Source: Paraburkholderia bannensis NBRC 103871
GTDB lineage: Bacteria; Pseudomonadota; Gammaproteobacteria; Burkholderiales; Burkholderiaceae
DNA length: 64,000 nucleotides
Assembly: GCF_000685015.1 (NCBI RefSeq)
Contig: NZ_BAYA01000004.1
Location: forward strand, 186,001-250,000
Reading direction: 5' to 3'
The notes below the pieces were generated by a model. That model did not search any database and had not been told where the DNA came from. It was given only the letters and a program-made list of their open reading frames with translations. A program made the position numbers and the translations under genes. How positions within the stretch are numbered: position 1 is the first letter of the stretch; each line of letters starts with the position of its first letter. Positions 27,016-35,092 of the stretch are shown in pieces.

Positions 27016-27055
27016 TTACCCGGGTAAATTTATCGATGCAATATTATCCGGGTAA
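27016..27055 (-). promoter_or_regulatory. Promoter of the DUF2239 gene with two palindromic operators
   Basis: TTACCCGGGTAA (27016-27027) is a perfect 12-bp palindrome, and TTATCCGGGTAA (27044-27055) a one-mismatch copy, centre to centre 28 bp. On the minus strand TTGCAT and TAATAT form a -35/-10 pair 17 bp apart; the first palindrome touches the -10 and the second lies just upstream of the -35. This is a repressor-type arrangement. The binding protein is not identified. Confidence 0.65.
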
Positions 27056-27062
27056 AAATATG

Positions 27063-28568
27063 TCAAAGCTCGGGGCCAGCGTTATGGTGTTCGCGTGCGA
27101 AGCTCGGCTGCCAGACCGCCACGCGGTTGCGCCCTGCCCGCTTGGCCGTGTAGAGCGCTGCGTCGGCGGCTTCGACCAGCGCACGCCAGCTGTCGAAATC
27201 GCTCGCCGACGTGCTCGCCACGCCGACGCTGGCCGTGAGCACGTTGTTGGGACTGTCCGCGTGTGGGATGTCGAGCGTCTCGATGGCTGAGCGCAGTTTC
27301 TCCGCGTGGGCGAGCGCCTGGGCCGCGTTGGTCTCGGGCAGCAGCAGCACGAATTCCTCGCCGCCATAGCGCGCCGCGCAATCGCCGGGCCGCCGCGCAT
27401 GGCTGCCGATCGCGCGCGCGACCGCCGCCAGCGCGGCATCGCCCGCCGCGTGCCCATAGCGGTCGTTGTAGGGCTTGAAGCGATCGACGTCGAGCATCAT
27501 CACCGCGAGCGGCTGACCGGAGCGGCGCGCGCGCAGCCATTCGTGATCGGCGCGGGCCTCGAAGGCGCGGCGGTTGGCGAGCGCCGTGAGCGCGTCGGTG
27601 CCCGCGAGCGCGCGCAGCTCGTCTTCAAGCAGTTCGCGGCGGCGCAACTGCCGCGACAGCAGCGCGGCAAACGCAATCAGCGTAGCGTCGAGCAGCGCCG
27701 TGAGCGAGCCGATGATCCACGCTCGCGCGCGCCATTCGGTGTAGATATCGCCCGCCGCCACGGCCACGCTGAAGATCAGCGGATAACCGTCCACGCGGCG
27801 AAACGCAAACCAGCGCCGCACGCCGTCCACCGGCCCCACGCCGAAAAAGCCCCCCTCCTGCTCCTGCCCGAAACGCTGAAACAGCGCGGAATCGGCGAGA
27901 TTCCTGCCGATCATTTCAGGCGCGTAGGGACGGCGCATCAGCAAGGTGCCGTCGGCGAGCGTGAGCGTGACGGCACCGTGCGCGCCGATCTCGATGCCGC
28001 TCATCAGGCGGCGGAAATAATCGAGCCGCATCGTGCCCACCACCACACCTGCGAACGAACCGTCGGGTTTTTCGAGGCGGCGGCTCAGGCCGATAGTGGC
28101 GTCGTCGGGGCCATCGCGCGCCATCATTGGATGGCTGACGTAGAGGCCCGTATGCGGCGAGTCGCGCTGCGCAATGAAGTAATCGCGATCGGCCACATTG
28201 AGTTCGCGCGGCGGCGACGCGCGCGAATCGAAGATGACGTCGCCGCTGGCGTTAGCGACGAGGATTGCACCCAGATTTTTCGCCGTCGCCGAGCGGTCGA
28301 ACAGTACGCTCTGGCGCAGGTCGTCGGGCAGTTCGGCCAGACGCGGATCGTCGATGGCGTCGATCACGCCTTGCAGCGCGAGCGAATACACATCGAAATT
28401 GCGCTGCGTATCGCGCTCGAACAGCAGCGCCATGTTGTAGGCGGCGGCGCGGGCGCTCGCGAGCGCGTCCTCTCGCATCTGCGCCATGACCCAGCCGGCG
28501 ACCGCCGTGAGGGCGGCAGCCAGCACGATGCTGAGGACGATCACGGCGTTCGGTCGGCGGGTGATCAT
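27063..28568 (-). CDS. Membrane-anchored Cache-GGDEF diguanylate cyclase
   Basis: A 501-residue inner-membrane protein. An N-terminal helix (about 8-28), a periplasmic Cache/PDC sensor (about 35-275), a second helix (about 285-310) and a cytoplasmic GGDEF domain (about 330-495). The active site GGEEF lies near 402, and RPGD five residues before it is a proper RxxD inhibitory I-site. It should make c-di-GMP from GTP in response to an external small molecule, with product inhibition. The last 15 residues are polar. The gene ends within 10 bp of the DUF2239 promoter palindrome. Confidence 0.92.
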   Translation of the reverse strand: MITRRPNAVIVLSIVLAAALTAVAGWVMAQMREDALASARAAAYNMALLFERDTQRNFDVYSLALQGVIDAIDDPRLAELPDDLRQSVLFDRSATAKNLGAILVANASGDVIFDSRASPPRELNVADRDYFIAQRDSPHTGLYVSHPMMARDGPDDATIGLSRRLEKPDGSFAGVVVGTMRLDYFRRLMSGIEIGAHGAVTLTLADGTLLMRRPYAPEMIGRNLADSALFQRFGQEQEGGFFGVGPVDGVRRWFAFRRVDGYPLIFSVAVAAGDIYTEWRARAWIIGSLTALLDATLIAFAALLSRQLRRRELLEDELRALAGTDALTALANRRAFEARADHEWLRARRSGQPLAVMMLDVDRFKPYNDRYGHAAGDAALAAVARAIGSHARRPGDCAARYGGEEFVLLLPETNAAQALAHAEKLRSAIETLDIPHADSPNNVLTASVGVASTSASDFDSWRALVEAADAALYTAKRAGRNRVAVWQPSFAREHHNAGPEL

Positions 28569-28843
28569 GGCATTGGACTCGCGTGCGCGCGGGCGAAGAA
28601 CAGCCAGCCGGCGGCATAATGAATCGGCCGCACGCGTCGATACGCGGCACGCGCGGCGTGCCGGTTTGCAATCGAGTGTACATCCTGAAAACGCGCCGCG
28701 CGCAGCGATTATGTGGCGCGGAACACATCGGGACTGACGTTTAAATCGCCTGATTAAAGCGGGTGTTTCATTGCGCGATTGATTTGTTCGGAATCCTGTT
28801 TTTCATCGCGCTGTTTATGATTTTTATGTTCGCTAACCATTAG

Positions 28844-29626
28844 TCAGGTGTCGCGCAAACCGGTGATCGCGTTTGTTTCTATCCATGTGCGCCATTGCGT
28901 GGCGAAATCGAAATTTTCGTCGATGGCGAAAGCGCGTTCGAGTGCTTCGTCCAGCGTCTTTCCGCATTGCAGCGCGGTAAAGGCCGTGTGGGCGGCCAGC
29001 GTTTGCGATAGCGCGGCGGCTCGCCATTGCGGACGCACGATGAGCGTCCAGTTGGGTACTTTGGTGTCGATGTTGATGCGCTCGACGACTTCGTTCTGGC
29101 GATGCGCGCGCCAGATATCGAACGCGGTGTGACGCGATTCCAGCGCGGCGCATGCCGGATGCACGTTTAGCCGCGCCGCCATGAGTTTTTCGACGCCAAT
29201 TGCCTGCCACTGCGCAGGCGAAAGCGGCGCGGCATTGGCGGCGAACGCAGCCGCATGCAAAGCCCATTCGAGCCGCGCGATATCGCCGAAATACGCATAG
29301 CGTGCGTCGGCTTCGTAACGCTCGATGAACTCGGGAAGCGATGCGCCGAAGCGGTTCAGGTCGGCTTCGCGCGACGGATAAGCACGCGCATAGGCGAGTG
29401 AGAGCGCGTCGAAGTAAGCGTCGCCGGTGAGTTGCGCGAGCACGGGATAGGCGCTCGCCAATGCGTTGCGCCGGGCCGCGCGCACATTGCCGCGATAGAG
29501 CCCGAGGCGCTCGTGCGTGAGCTTATCGTCGGCTGTTTGGAGATGCTGGAGGAGCGCGGCATCGGCAGCAGGATCTTCGATTGCCTCGGCGAACGCCGAC
29601 TGCAATGCCTCTAGCGATGGGTTCAT
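28844..29626 (-). CDS. DUF2063-type putative DNA-binding protein, bufferin partner (BufC/HvfC-like)
   Basis: A 260-residue protein. The N-terminal DUF2063 domain (about 5-100: [47 protein letters not shown]) is followed by a second helical domain (about 130-250). These proteins always accompany DUF692 enzymes in bufferin and related RiPP loci and are thought to deliver the precursor peptide to the enzyme. The ATG overlaps the stop of the DUF692 gene by four bases (ATGA), so the two are translationally coupled. The old database note 'DNA-binding' is probably misleading here. Confidence 0.85.
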   Translation of the reverse strand: MNPSLEALQSAFAEAIEDPAADAALLQHLQTADDKLTHERLGLYRGNVRAARRNALASAYPVLAQLTGDAYFDALSLAYARAYPSREADLNRFGASLPEFIERYEADARYAYFGDIARLEWALHAAAFAANAAPLSPAQWQAIGVEKLMAARLNVHPACAALESRHTAFDIWRAHRQNEVVERINIDTKVPNWTLIVRPQWRAAALSQTLAAHTAFTALQCGKTLDEALERAFAIDENFDFATQWRTWIETNAITGLRDT

Positions 29627-30468
29627 GCGTGCGCGCTCATGCGTTCATGTGCCTGCCGCGCTTCGTCGAGCAGCACGTCGAGCGTCGGCACTTCCGTATC
29701 CCATTCGATCAACGTCGGCACCGCGCCGAAGCGATGCAACGCCGCATCGTAGAGCGACCAGACCTCGGGCGCGACGCGCGAACCGTGATCGTCGATCACC
29801 GCCGCCGGCGTGACGCGATGGCCCGCAAGATGCAGTTCGCCGACGATATCGCGCGGCAACGCGTTCATCGCGGCGAGCGCGTCTTCGCCGTGATTGCATT
29901 GGTTCACGTAGAGATTGTTCACGTCGAGCAACACGCCGCAGCCGGTGCGCCGCGCCAGCTCCGCGAGAAATGCGGCTTCGCTGAAATCGTCGTCGCGAAA
30001 CCGCACGTAGGTCGAGACGTTTTCGATCAGCACGCGGCGGCGCAACGTGTCCTGCATCTGCGCCACGCGTGCGCCCAGATGAGCGAGCGACGCCTGCGTG
30101 AGCGGCATCGGCAACAGGTCGTGCAGCGCGGCATGCGGCGTCGCGCCCCAGCAAAGATGCTCGGAAACGAGCGCGGGTTCGATGCGCTCCACAAGGCGCG
30201 CGAGCCGTGCGAGATGCGCCTCGTCCAGCGGCGCGGCCGAGCCGAGGCCAAGGCCCACGCCGTGCAGGCTCACCGGCAGGTCGCGACGCACCGTGTCGAG
30301 AACGTGCAGGTCGTAGCCACCGTCGCCGAAGTAGTTTTCGCTATGCACTTCGACCCAGCCGACGGGCGGCGCAGCCTGCATGAAGTCGTCATAGTGCGCG
30401 TGGCGCAAGCCTATGCCTGCGCCACGCGCATGCTGCTGCGATGAGCCCGCGGACGTCTGCGTCGTCAT
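29623..30468 (-). CDS. DUF692/MNIO multinuclear iron-dependent oxidase, bufferin-modifying (BufB-like)
   Basis: A 281-residue TIM-barrel enzyme of the DUF692 (MbnB-like) family. Metal-binding landmarks are in order: [49 protein letters not shown] and IEWDTEVP. Family members use two or three iron atoms to oxidise cysteines of a partner peptide into thiooxazole-type heterocycles. It lies 15 bp after the DUF2282 precursor gene and overlaps the DUF2063 gene, so precursor, enzyme and partner are one operon. Expected product is a modified, metal-binding periplasmic peptide. Confidence 0.92.
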   Translation of the reverse strand: MTTQTSAGSSQQHARGAGIGLRHAHYDDFMQAAPPVGWVEVHSENYFGDGGYDLHVLDTVRRDLPVSLHGVGLGLGSAAPLDEAHLARLARLVERIEPALVSEHLCWGATPHAALHDLLPMPLTQASLAHLGARVAQMQDTLRRRVLIENVSTYVRFRDDDFSEAAFLAELARRTGCGVLLDVNNLYVNQCNHGEDALAAMNALPRDIVGELHLAGHRVTPAAVIDDHGSRVAPEVWSLYDAALHRFGAVPTLIEWDTEVPTLDVLLDEARQAHERMSAHA

Positions 30469-30483
30469 TGCTACGCTCGCGCG

Positions 30484-30732
30484 TTACTTTTCTGGCGTGC
30501 CGCCGAGTTTCTCGCAGGTGCCCTTCGGCATGGTCTTGAAGTCGCCCTTGTCGTGATCGACCTTGGCCTGGCCCGCGCAGTCATGCACGCCAGTCTTGCT
30601 CGAACAATCGTTCTTGCCAGCCTGGGCGACGCCGTAGCAGTTCACCTGATCGTCGGCGTGCGCGACGCCTGCCGTCGCAAGACCCGCCAGCGCGGCGGCG
30701 ATCACGGCCTGACGGCCGAGCGCGTTTTTCAT
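30484..30732 (-). CDS. DUF2282 bufferin precursor peptide (BufA1-like)
   Basis: An 82-residue secreted peptide. The signal peptide spans about 1-26 (hydrophobic core then GVAHA). The mature part carries four cysteines, C32, C43, C52 and C73, in the DUF2282 pattern [30 protein letters not shown]. In characterised bufferins the cysteines are converted by the DUF692 enzyme and the peptide binds copper in the periplasm. AGGAGA precedes the ATG. No DoxX-type gene follows, which some loci have. The family assignment is firm; metal and modification are by analogy. Confidence 0.92.
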   Translation of the reverse strand: MKNALGRQAVIAAALAGLATAGVAHADDQVNCYGVAQAGKNDCSSKTGVHDCAGQAKVDHDKGDFKTMPKGTCEKLGGTPEK

Positions 30733-31015
30733 GGGAAATCTCCTGGAAGTTGCGGTTGGCGCGCGGCGCGCTTTTCGCGCCCGGCCTTGTGCACCCTATT
30801 TTGCCTCAGCACCGATGACGCCGAATTATCGGAGGGGCGGTATTTCCAGCTTTGCGTTCCGGCACCGAATCGACATCGGAATTATCTCGTTTTTCGCAAT
30901 GATGTTTGCCGTATCACGGTATTTATCTTTGATGTGCACCGCAATAAAGTCGCATCAACGGATCGAGCAAGCACATTGTTACGGTTCGAATGATAATTTT
31001 TGGAGGTTGTAGATC
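30733..31015. other. Divergent promoter region, buf operon and DUF4148 gene
   Basis: 283 bp, markedly AT-rich near 30880-31000. It should hold both promoters. No sigma-factor gene or obvious copper-box palindrome was found. Confidence 0.4.
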
Positions 31016-31330
31016 ATGAAGACCCTGATTGCCGCAGCGCTTGCTGCTACTGTTCTTGCCGCTCCGGCCCTTTCGTTCGCACAAGCGAACAACCAACAGC
31101 CGCTGACCCGCGCCCAGGTGCGTGCCGAACTCGTGCAACTCGAAAAGGCCGGCTATCGCCCGGGCCTGTCGAGCCCGTACTACCCGGAAGACCTGCAAGC
31201 CGCGCAAGCGCGCGTCGCACAACAGAACGCGACGGCTGAAGCCACGGCCTACGGTGCATCGACGAACGGTTCGACGCAAGCTGGCAGCCGCTCGACGGAA
31301 AACATCAAGCCGGTTTATTTCGGCCAGTAA
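31016..31330 (+). CDS. DUF4148 secreted small protein
   Basis: A 104-residue exported protein. Signal peptide about 1-22 (MKTLIAAALAATVLAAPALSFA), then the DUF4148 core LTRAQVRAELVQLEKAGY ... SSPYYPEDLQAAQARV. The tail is Ala/Ser/Thr/Asn rich. DUF4148 is a family common in Burkholderia-group bacteria with no known role. GGAGG precedes the ATG. It is paralogous in layout to the gene at 53585-53824, which is shorter by 25 residues. Confidence 0.85.
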   Translation: MKTLIAAALAATVLAAPALSFAQANNQQPLTRAQVRAELVQLEKAGYRPGLSSPYYPEDLQAAQARVAQQNATAEATAYGASTNGSTQAGSRSTENIKPVYFGQ

Positions 31331-31387
31331 GTTGCCCGGTCAGATCCAGCGCCGCGCCTTGACGCGCGCTGCCTGACCTACGCCAGT

Positions 31388-31423
31388 CGGGCCCGCTCTC
31401 GCAGGAACTGGAGAGCGGGCCCG
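31388..31423 (+). terminator. Strong 13-bp hairpin after the DUF4148 gene
   Basis: CGGGCCCGCTCTC (31388-31400) pairs perfectly with GAGAGCGGGCCCG (31411-31423) around a 10-nt loop, 58 bp after the stop. No continuous T-run follows (TCAGTGTTTGTG), so it may be a terminator of lower efficiency or an mRNA-stabilising stem. Confidence 0.55.
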
Positions 31424-31439
31424 TCAGTGTTTGTGCAGA

Positions 31440-31580
31440 TGCGTTAGTTTTTGTTGCTTTGTGCCCGCTGCGATCGCTTTGGTCGCTTTGATCGCGTCGT
31501 GCGAAGCACGCCCAAGGAAACCTCCGCCGTCGGATATCCGGCGGCTTGCCCGGGCACTCGTTGCCCGGGCCTTTTTCCTC
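31440..31580 (+). repeat. Structured intergenic element with two hairpins and a terminator
   Basis: CCGCCG (31524-31529) pairs with CGGCGG (31539-31544) around a GGATATC-containing loop. Next, GCCCGGGC (31548-31555) pairs with GCCCGGGC (31563-31570), and TTTTT follows at 31572-31576. Short frames through it read SAVGYPAACPGTRCPG or, antisense, GQRVPGQAAGYPTAEVS. I recall these strings from many 'hypothetical proteins' of Burkholderia-type genomes, which suggests a dispersed non-coding element. It could be a small RNA or a terminator-bearing repeat. Confidence 0.45.
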
Positions 31581-31772
31581 TATTCCTTGTGGGCGCTGCA
31601 CGCTTTGTTCCATCAGTTCGCGCTTCGTTGGCGTCGGTGCGCGGACTCGTCTGCTTTCTTCTTTTTCTGTTTGGTTTTGGTGGGTTCGGGGCGTGTGACG
31701 TCACGACGGCCTTGCGTGGTGATGTGTGTGCGCTTTGGATGGGCGCGGCCCTGGCTGGCAGTTAGTTGCGAG
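31581..31772. other. T/G-rich tail of the intergenic region, no gene
   Basis: The plus strand between 31600 and 31700 is unusually T-rich (TTTCTTCTTTTTCTGTTTGGTTTTGG). Frames crossing it are low-complexity and lack start signals. Nothing functional is assigned. Confidence 0.4.
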
Positions 31773-32066
31773 TTAGAAGCCGTGTGTGACCAGCGATAAC
31801 ACCGACAAGTCGGGATGCGTGCCGTCGATGATGCTTCTGCCGATGTGCGCGGCTTCTTCGAGCGCTTCCTGCTCGGTGCGAAAGGTTTCTTCGCCGTCGG
31901 CGTGAAAGTGCACGGTGTGACCTGGGAGCGCTGGGTTCGCGCCTGGGTGGCAGATGTAGGCCGTGTAGGTGTAGCGCGCGGCGTTCTCTTCTATCGGCGC
32001 TGCGTTGACGTGGATTTCGAAGCCTTCGTGGTCGAACTTTTGTGGACCATTTTGAGGAGCGGGCAT
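31773..32066 (-). CDS. Small protein of unknown function (strand-helix family)
   Basis: A 97-residue protein with AAGGAGG before its ATG. The core reads FEIHVNAAPIEE, YTYTAYICHPG, HTVHFHADGEETFRTEQEALEEAAHIGRSIID, that is, several beta strands and one helix, followed by a hydrophobic tail. The helix part F-x-T-x-EEALEEA matches the proteins at 15323-15544 and 15728-15973, so the window seems to hold three members of one uncharacterised family. It is the last conserved-looking gene before the island. Confidence 0.7.
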   Translation of the reverse strand: MPAPQNGPQKFDHEGFEIHVNAAPIEENAARYTYTAYICHPGANPALPGHTVHFHADGEETFRTEQEALEEAAHIGRSIIDGTHPDLSVLSLVTHGF

Positions 32067-32490
32067 GGTGAGCCTCCTTCTTCTGGGCGCCTCGGCTGCG
32101 GGGGAATCGGCCGGGCGAATGAAGGAAGTTTAGGCGATGAGGATGGGGGATGAGACGCGCCAGCGACTTCTGTGGAAGCTGTCTGCACACGTATCTCGCG
32201 ATTTCGTCTGCAAAATACTCACGCGCTTCACAAATAGCGCTATGCCGCTGGATCGAGCATATTGCAATATCGACGCAAACCCGGATTTTCCTGATTAATA
32301 CTCCCTGAATGCTCAAACGTTGCTCCTCCGTCACTGACAGAAAAAGATACGTCGTTCCCATGTGTCCCATTGCCGCCCAAGGCGCACCGCGAACGTCCAC
32401 AACGCGCACGAGTATGGCGTTGACGTGCTAGCCAACGGCATGCAGGATCGGTTAGAGACAGAGATCGTTCGATGGAAACGGAGGGTAACC
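32067..32490. other. Left part of the small island, no gene
   Basis: About 420 bp with reduced GC. Frames here have no start signals or recognisable content. The left edge of the integrase-bearing island probably lies in this stretch, but no clear second attachment copy of the tRNA 3' end was found. Confidence 0.4.
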
Positions 32491-32949
32491 ATGCCCGCAC
32501 CGAAGATGTACACGAAAGCCCAATGGGATGAGTTCGTCCGCCTACTTGATGCGCTACCGAAAAAGCCACCGTCGGAACGGCGCATCACCGTGCGGGACGC
32601 GATGCCGAACGTGCGCGTCCACATCAATGCGGCTCGCGCCAAAGGTTATTCGGTCGAGCAACTGATAGTTCAAGCGAAGCAGGCGGGTATCGATGTGACG
32701 GCCAGTGCACTTCGATACGCACTGCAGGAAACGAAGAAGCAAAAGGGAACCGGTCGTCGACTGGATGGCACATCCGGAGCTCGCGGTCGCACGAATACTT
32801 CCCCCAACCAATCGGCAAAGCGCACAGCTGGTCAGCAAACCAGTCTTGCACCTCAGGCTAAGACGGAGCGCGATAACAACAAACCCGGCTCGATGGTCGT
32901 CCAGGATACGTTCAGCTTCCAAATCAGACCCGATATCGAAGACCTTTGA
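32491..32949 (+). CDS. Unknown island-borne protein, possibly a small helical DNA-binding protein
   Basis: A 152-residue basic protein not recognised with certainty. Residues about 5-80 (YTKAQWDEFVRLLDALPKK, RRITVRDAMPNVRVHINAARAKGYSVEQL, QAKQAGIDVTASALRYAL) predict five or so helices, ending in a helix-turn-helix-like pair seen in accessory proteins of conjugative elements. The remainder (about 85-152) is polar and disordered. ATG at 32491 has GGAGGG nine bases upstream. Codons are less GC-biased than those of the core genes. Island location suggests a plasmid or mobilisation origin. Confidence 0.6.
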   Translation: MPAPKMYTKAQWDEFVRLLDALPKKPPSERRITVRDAMPNVRVHINAARAKGYSVEQLIVQAKQAGIDVTASALRYALQETKKQKGTGRRLDGTSGARGRTNTSPNQSAKRTAGQQTSLAPQAKTERDNNKPGSMVVQDTFSFQIRPDIEDL

Positions 32950-33203
32950 ACCAGACACCGATACAAACGGATCAGCGCGATGGACGCTATCAGACCGCAC
33001 CCAAACGCAACCCGACGATGCGACAACGTTGCGGCAAACCTGTAGTAGATGGATAGCGACAAACCATCTATATTCCTGCGCAGACATTTACCTTGGGCGG
33101 CCCTCGCACAGCATCTACCTTCAACGGCTTTGCGCGACTCTGTCTGCCTAGGAAGCTCTGAACTAAGCGCTGACCAGAAACTCGGCACGTTAGGATCTCC
33201 GCC
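32950..33203. other. Spacer between cargo gene and integrase
   Basis: Roughly 250 bp of lower-GC sequence without a supported gene. It may be a decayed remnant of further island content. Confidence 0.35.
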
Positions 33204-34417
33204 TCAAAAACCTCGCGGCCGGATCGGCCCGACCTCCGCCCCTGCTTTTAGTCGATCCAGGTAGTCAGCCCATGCCTGCATCATCGCGACCCGATCGTCA
33301 AGAAACCGAGTCCGGTTGTAGGCGCTGCCGAGCGAGTCAGGAACCCGGTGAGCAAGTTGGTGCTCGATGACTTCGGCCGGAAACCGAAGCCGCTCATGAA
33401 GGATCGTTCGAGCCATCGCACGGAATCCGTGGCCGGTGATCTCGGTTTTCGTATCGAAGCCCAGCCGCTGCAACGCGGCGTTGATCGCCGCGCCGCTCAT
33501 GGGCTTTCTGCGGTCACGGCCTGGAAAAACGCAACGCCATTTGCCCGTCAGCGCCTGCAATTCCTTCAGGATACGCACCGACTGGGTAGCCAGCGGTACC
33601 AGATGCTCAGTCTTCGTCTTGGAAACGGTATAGCGCCACTCGTGTCGCTCCAGATCGATCTGCGCCCACTCAGCCTGCCTCAACTCGCCGGGTCGCACGA
33701 ACAGCAACGGCGCAAGTTGTAGCGCCGCGCGCACAACCAATGTGCCGGAAAAGCCGTCAAAGGCCCGCAGCATCTCTCCGACCTTCTCGGGATCCGTAAT
33801 CGAGGCGAAGTGGGTATGCCGGTTGGGCCGCAGCGCTCCGCGTAAATCGGCGCTCACGTCGCGCATCGCGCGCCCGGTCACCACGGCGTAGCGAAAAATC
33901 TGCCCGCAGTTTTGTTGGAGCCGGTGTGCGGTGTCGTGGGCACCGCGCTTCTCGGCACGGCGCAGCACTTCGAGCACTTCAGGGGGCTGATGTCGGCAAT
34001 GGGACGCGAACCAAGCCACGGAAACAGGTCCTTCTTGAGCCGCCCCATGATCTTCTCGGAGTGGCTCGCTGCCCAGCCGGGTGCCTGTTGCTCGAACCAC
34101 TCGAGCGCGACGGCTTCGAAGGTGGTGGCCGCGTTGAGTCGCGCCAGGCGTTTCCTATCCTTCTTGGCCTGGCCAGGATCGATGCCATCGGCCAGCATCG
34201 CACGGGCTTCGTCGCGCTTCCTCCGGGCGTGGGCGAGTGTGACATCTGGATAGACGCCGAGCGCCAGTTTCCGCTCACGGTCATTGAACCGGTATTTGAG
34301 GCGCCAGTACTTGCCGCCGGACGGAGAAATCTCAAGATACATTCCGCGGCCGTCGGAGACCCGATACGTCTTCTCCTGTGCGGCAGCCCGGCGAACTTCC
34401 AGATCGGTTAGAGGCAT
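33204..34417 (-). pseudogene. P4-type tyrosine recombinase (integrase), frameshifted
   Basis: The two halves of one integrase lie in different frames. The N-terminal half (from 34417) has MPLTDLEVRRAAAQEKTYRVSDGRGMYLEI and continues to IADISP. The C-terminal half reads PPEVLEVLRRAEKRGAHDTAHRLQQ and on to the catalytic region, with R of the RPGELRQAEW box, the HGFRAMARTI box and QLAHRV. The break is at a run of five C (five G at 33982-33986 on the plus strand); a sixth would restore ISPPEVLEVL. Joined length would be about 404 residues, normal for this family. A sequencing error is possible. Confidence 0.85.
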
Positions 34418-34540
34418 GGGACACCTCCCGTAGGGTGGGGGCCTAAATTTCCAGCGAGCTCAAAAATGAGCCACATGCCCCCAAACCTGCGCCGAAAGGC
34501 CCCCGGCTGTCAACGGAAGCCATGATCCCAGAGTGGAAAC

Positions 34541-34574
34541 AAAAACCCCGCGAGCCTTACGGGACGCGGGGTTT
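34541..34574 (-). terminator. Rho-independent terminator downstream of tRNA-Ala
   Basis: On the minus strand AAACCCCGCG and CGCGGGGTTTTT bracket a 12-nt loop, 34 bp after the tRNA 3' end. It should end the tRNA transcript and insulate the integrase fragment. Confidence 0.8.
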
Positions 34575-34607
34575 GCGGAATACTGTGGAACTTCGTGGAA
34601 TACTTAA

Positions 34608-34683
<76 letters not shown>

Positions 34684-34753
34684 ACTGCCAAACGAGTGTA
34701 GCACACCTATTTTTCGTTGTACCAACCTCGCCCTTGCGCCGCAGCAACCCGAT

Positions 34754-35092
34754 TTACTTAGCCGAAGAAGCCGGCGCCCCAGCCAAAACCCACGTCACAA
34801 CATCGCGGATATCACCGGCGCTCATCCCCGGATGCGAAGGCATAGGAATAGCACCCCAAACCCCAGACCCGCCATCCCTCACCTTCTTCTCAAGCTTAGC
34901 CTGCGCCCCGGCATCACCCTTGTATTTAGCAGCGATATCCTTAAACGAAGGCCCAACCAGCCTCCGATCAACCGCATGACAGCCCATACAAGCATTAGCC
35001 CGAGCAACCGCAGCCCCATCCGCAGCGAACGCGGGAGCCGAAGCCGCCGCACTCGCCAACACGAGCCCAACAACCAAACGCCGCACCATCAC
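34754..35092 (-). CDS. Class I c-type cytochrome (c551/c552-like)
   Basis: A 112-residue periplasmic electron carrier. Signal peptide about 1-23 (ends APAFA). Haem attachment CMGCH at 35-39 and the axial methionine in the IPMPSHPGM segment (M84 region). Its start ATG overlaps the stop of the BON-domain gene (ATGA), so it is co-transcribed with dolP. Codons often end in T (GCT, GTT, AAT, TGT), unlike most genes in the window. Confidence 0.9.
   Translation of the reverse strand: MMVRRLVVGLVLASAAASAPAFAADGAAVARANACMGCHAVDRRLVGPSFKDIAAKYKGDAGAQAKLEKKVRDGGSGVWGAIPMPSHPGMSAGDIRDVVTWVLAGAPASSAK

Noticed and set aside
31431..31799. Cysteine/phenylalanine-rich proteins in overlapping frames after the DUF4148 gene
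   Set aside because: They overlap hairpins and a terminator, have no ribosome sites and look like translations of a non-coding element.
32134..32148. GCGATGAGGAT, similar to the tRNA-Ala 3' segment GCGGATGAGGAT, as left attachment copy
   Set aside because: The match is only about 11 bases with one deletion and stops at once; too weak to define an island border.
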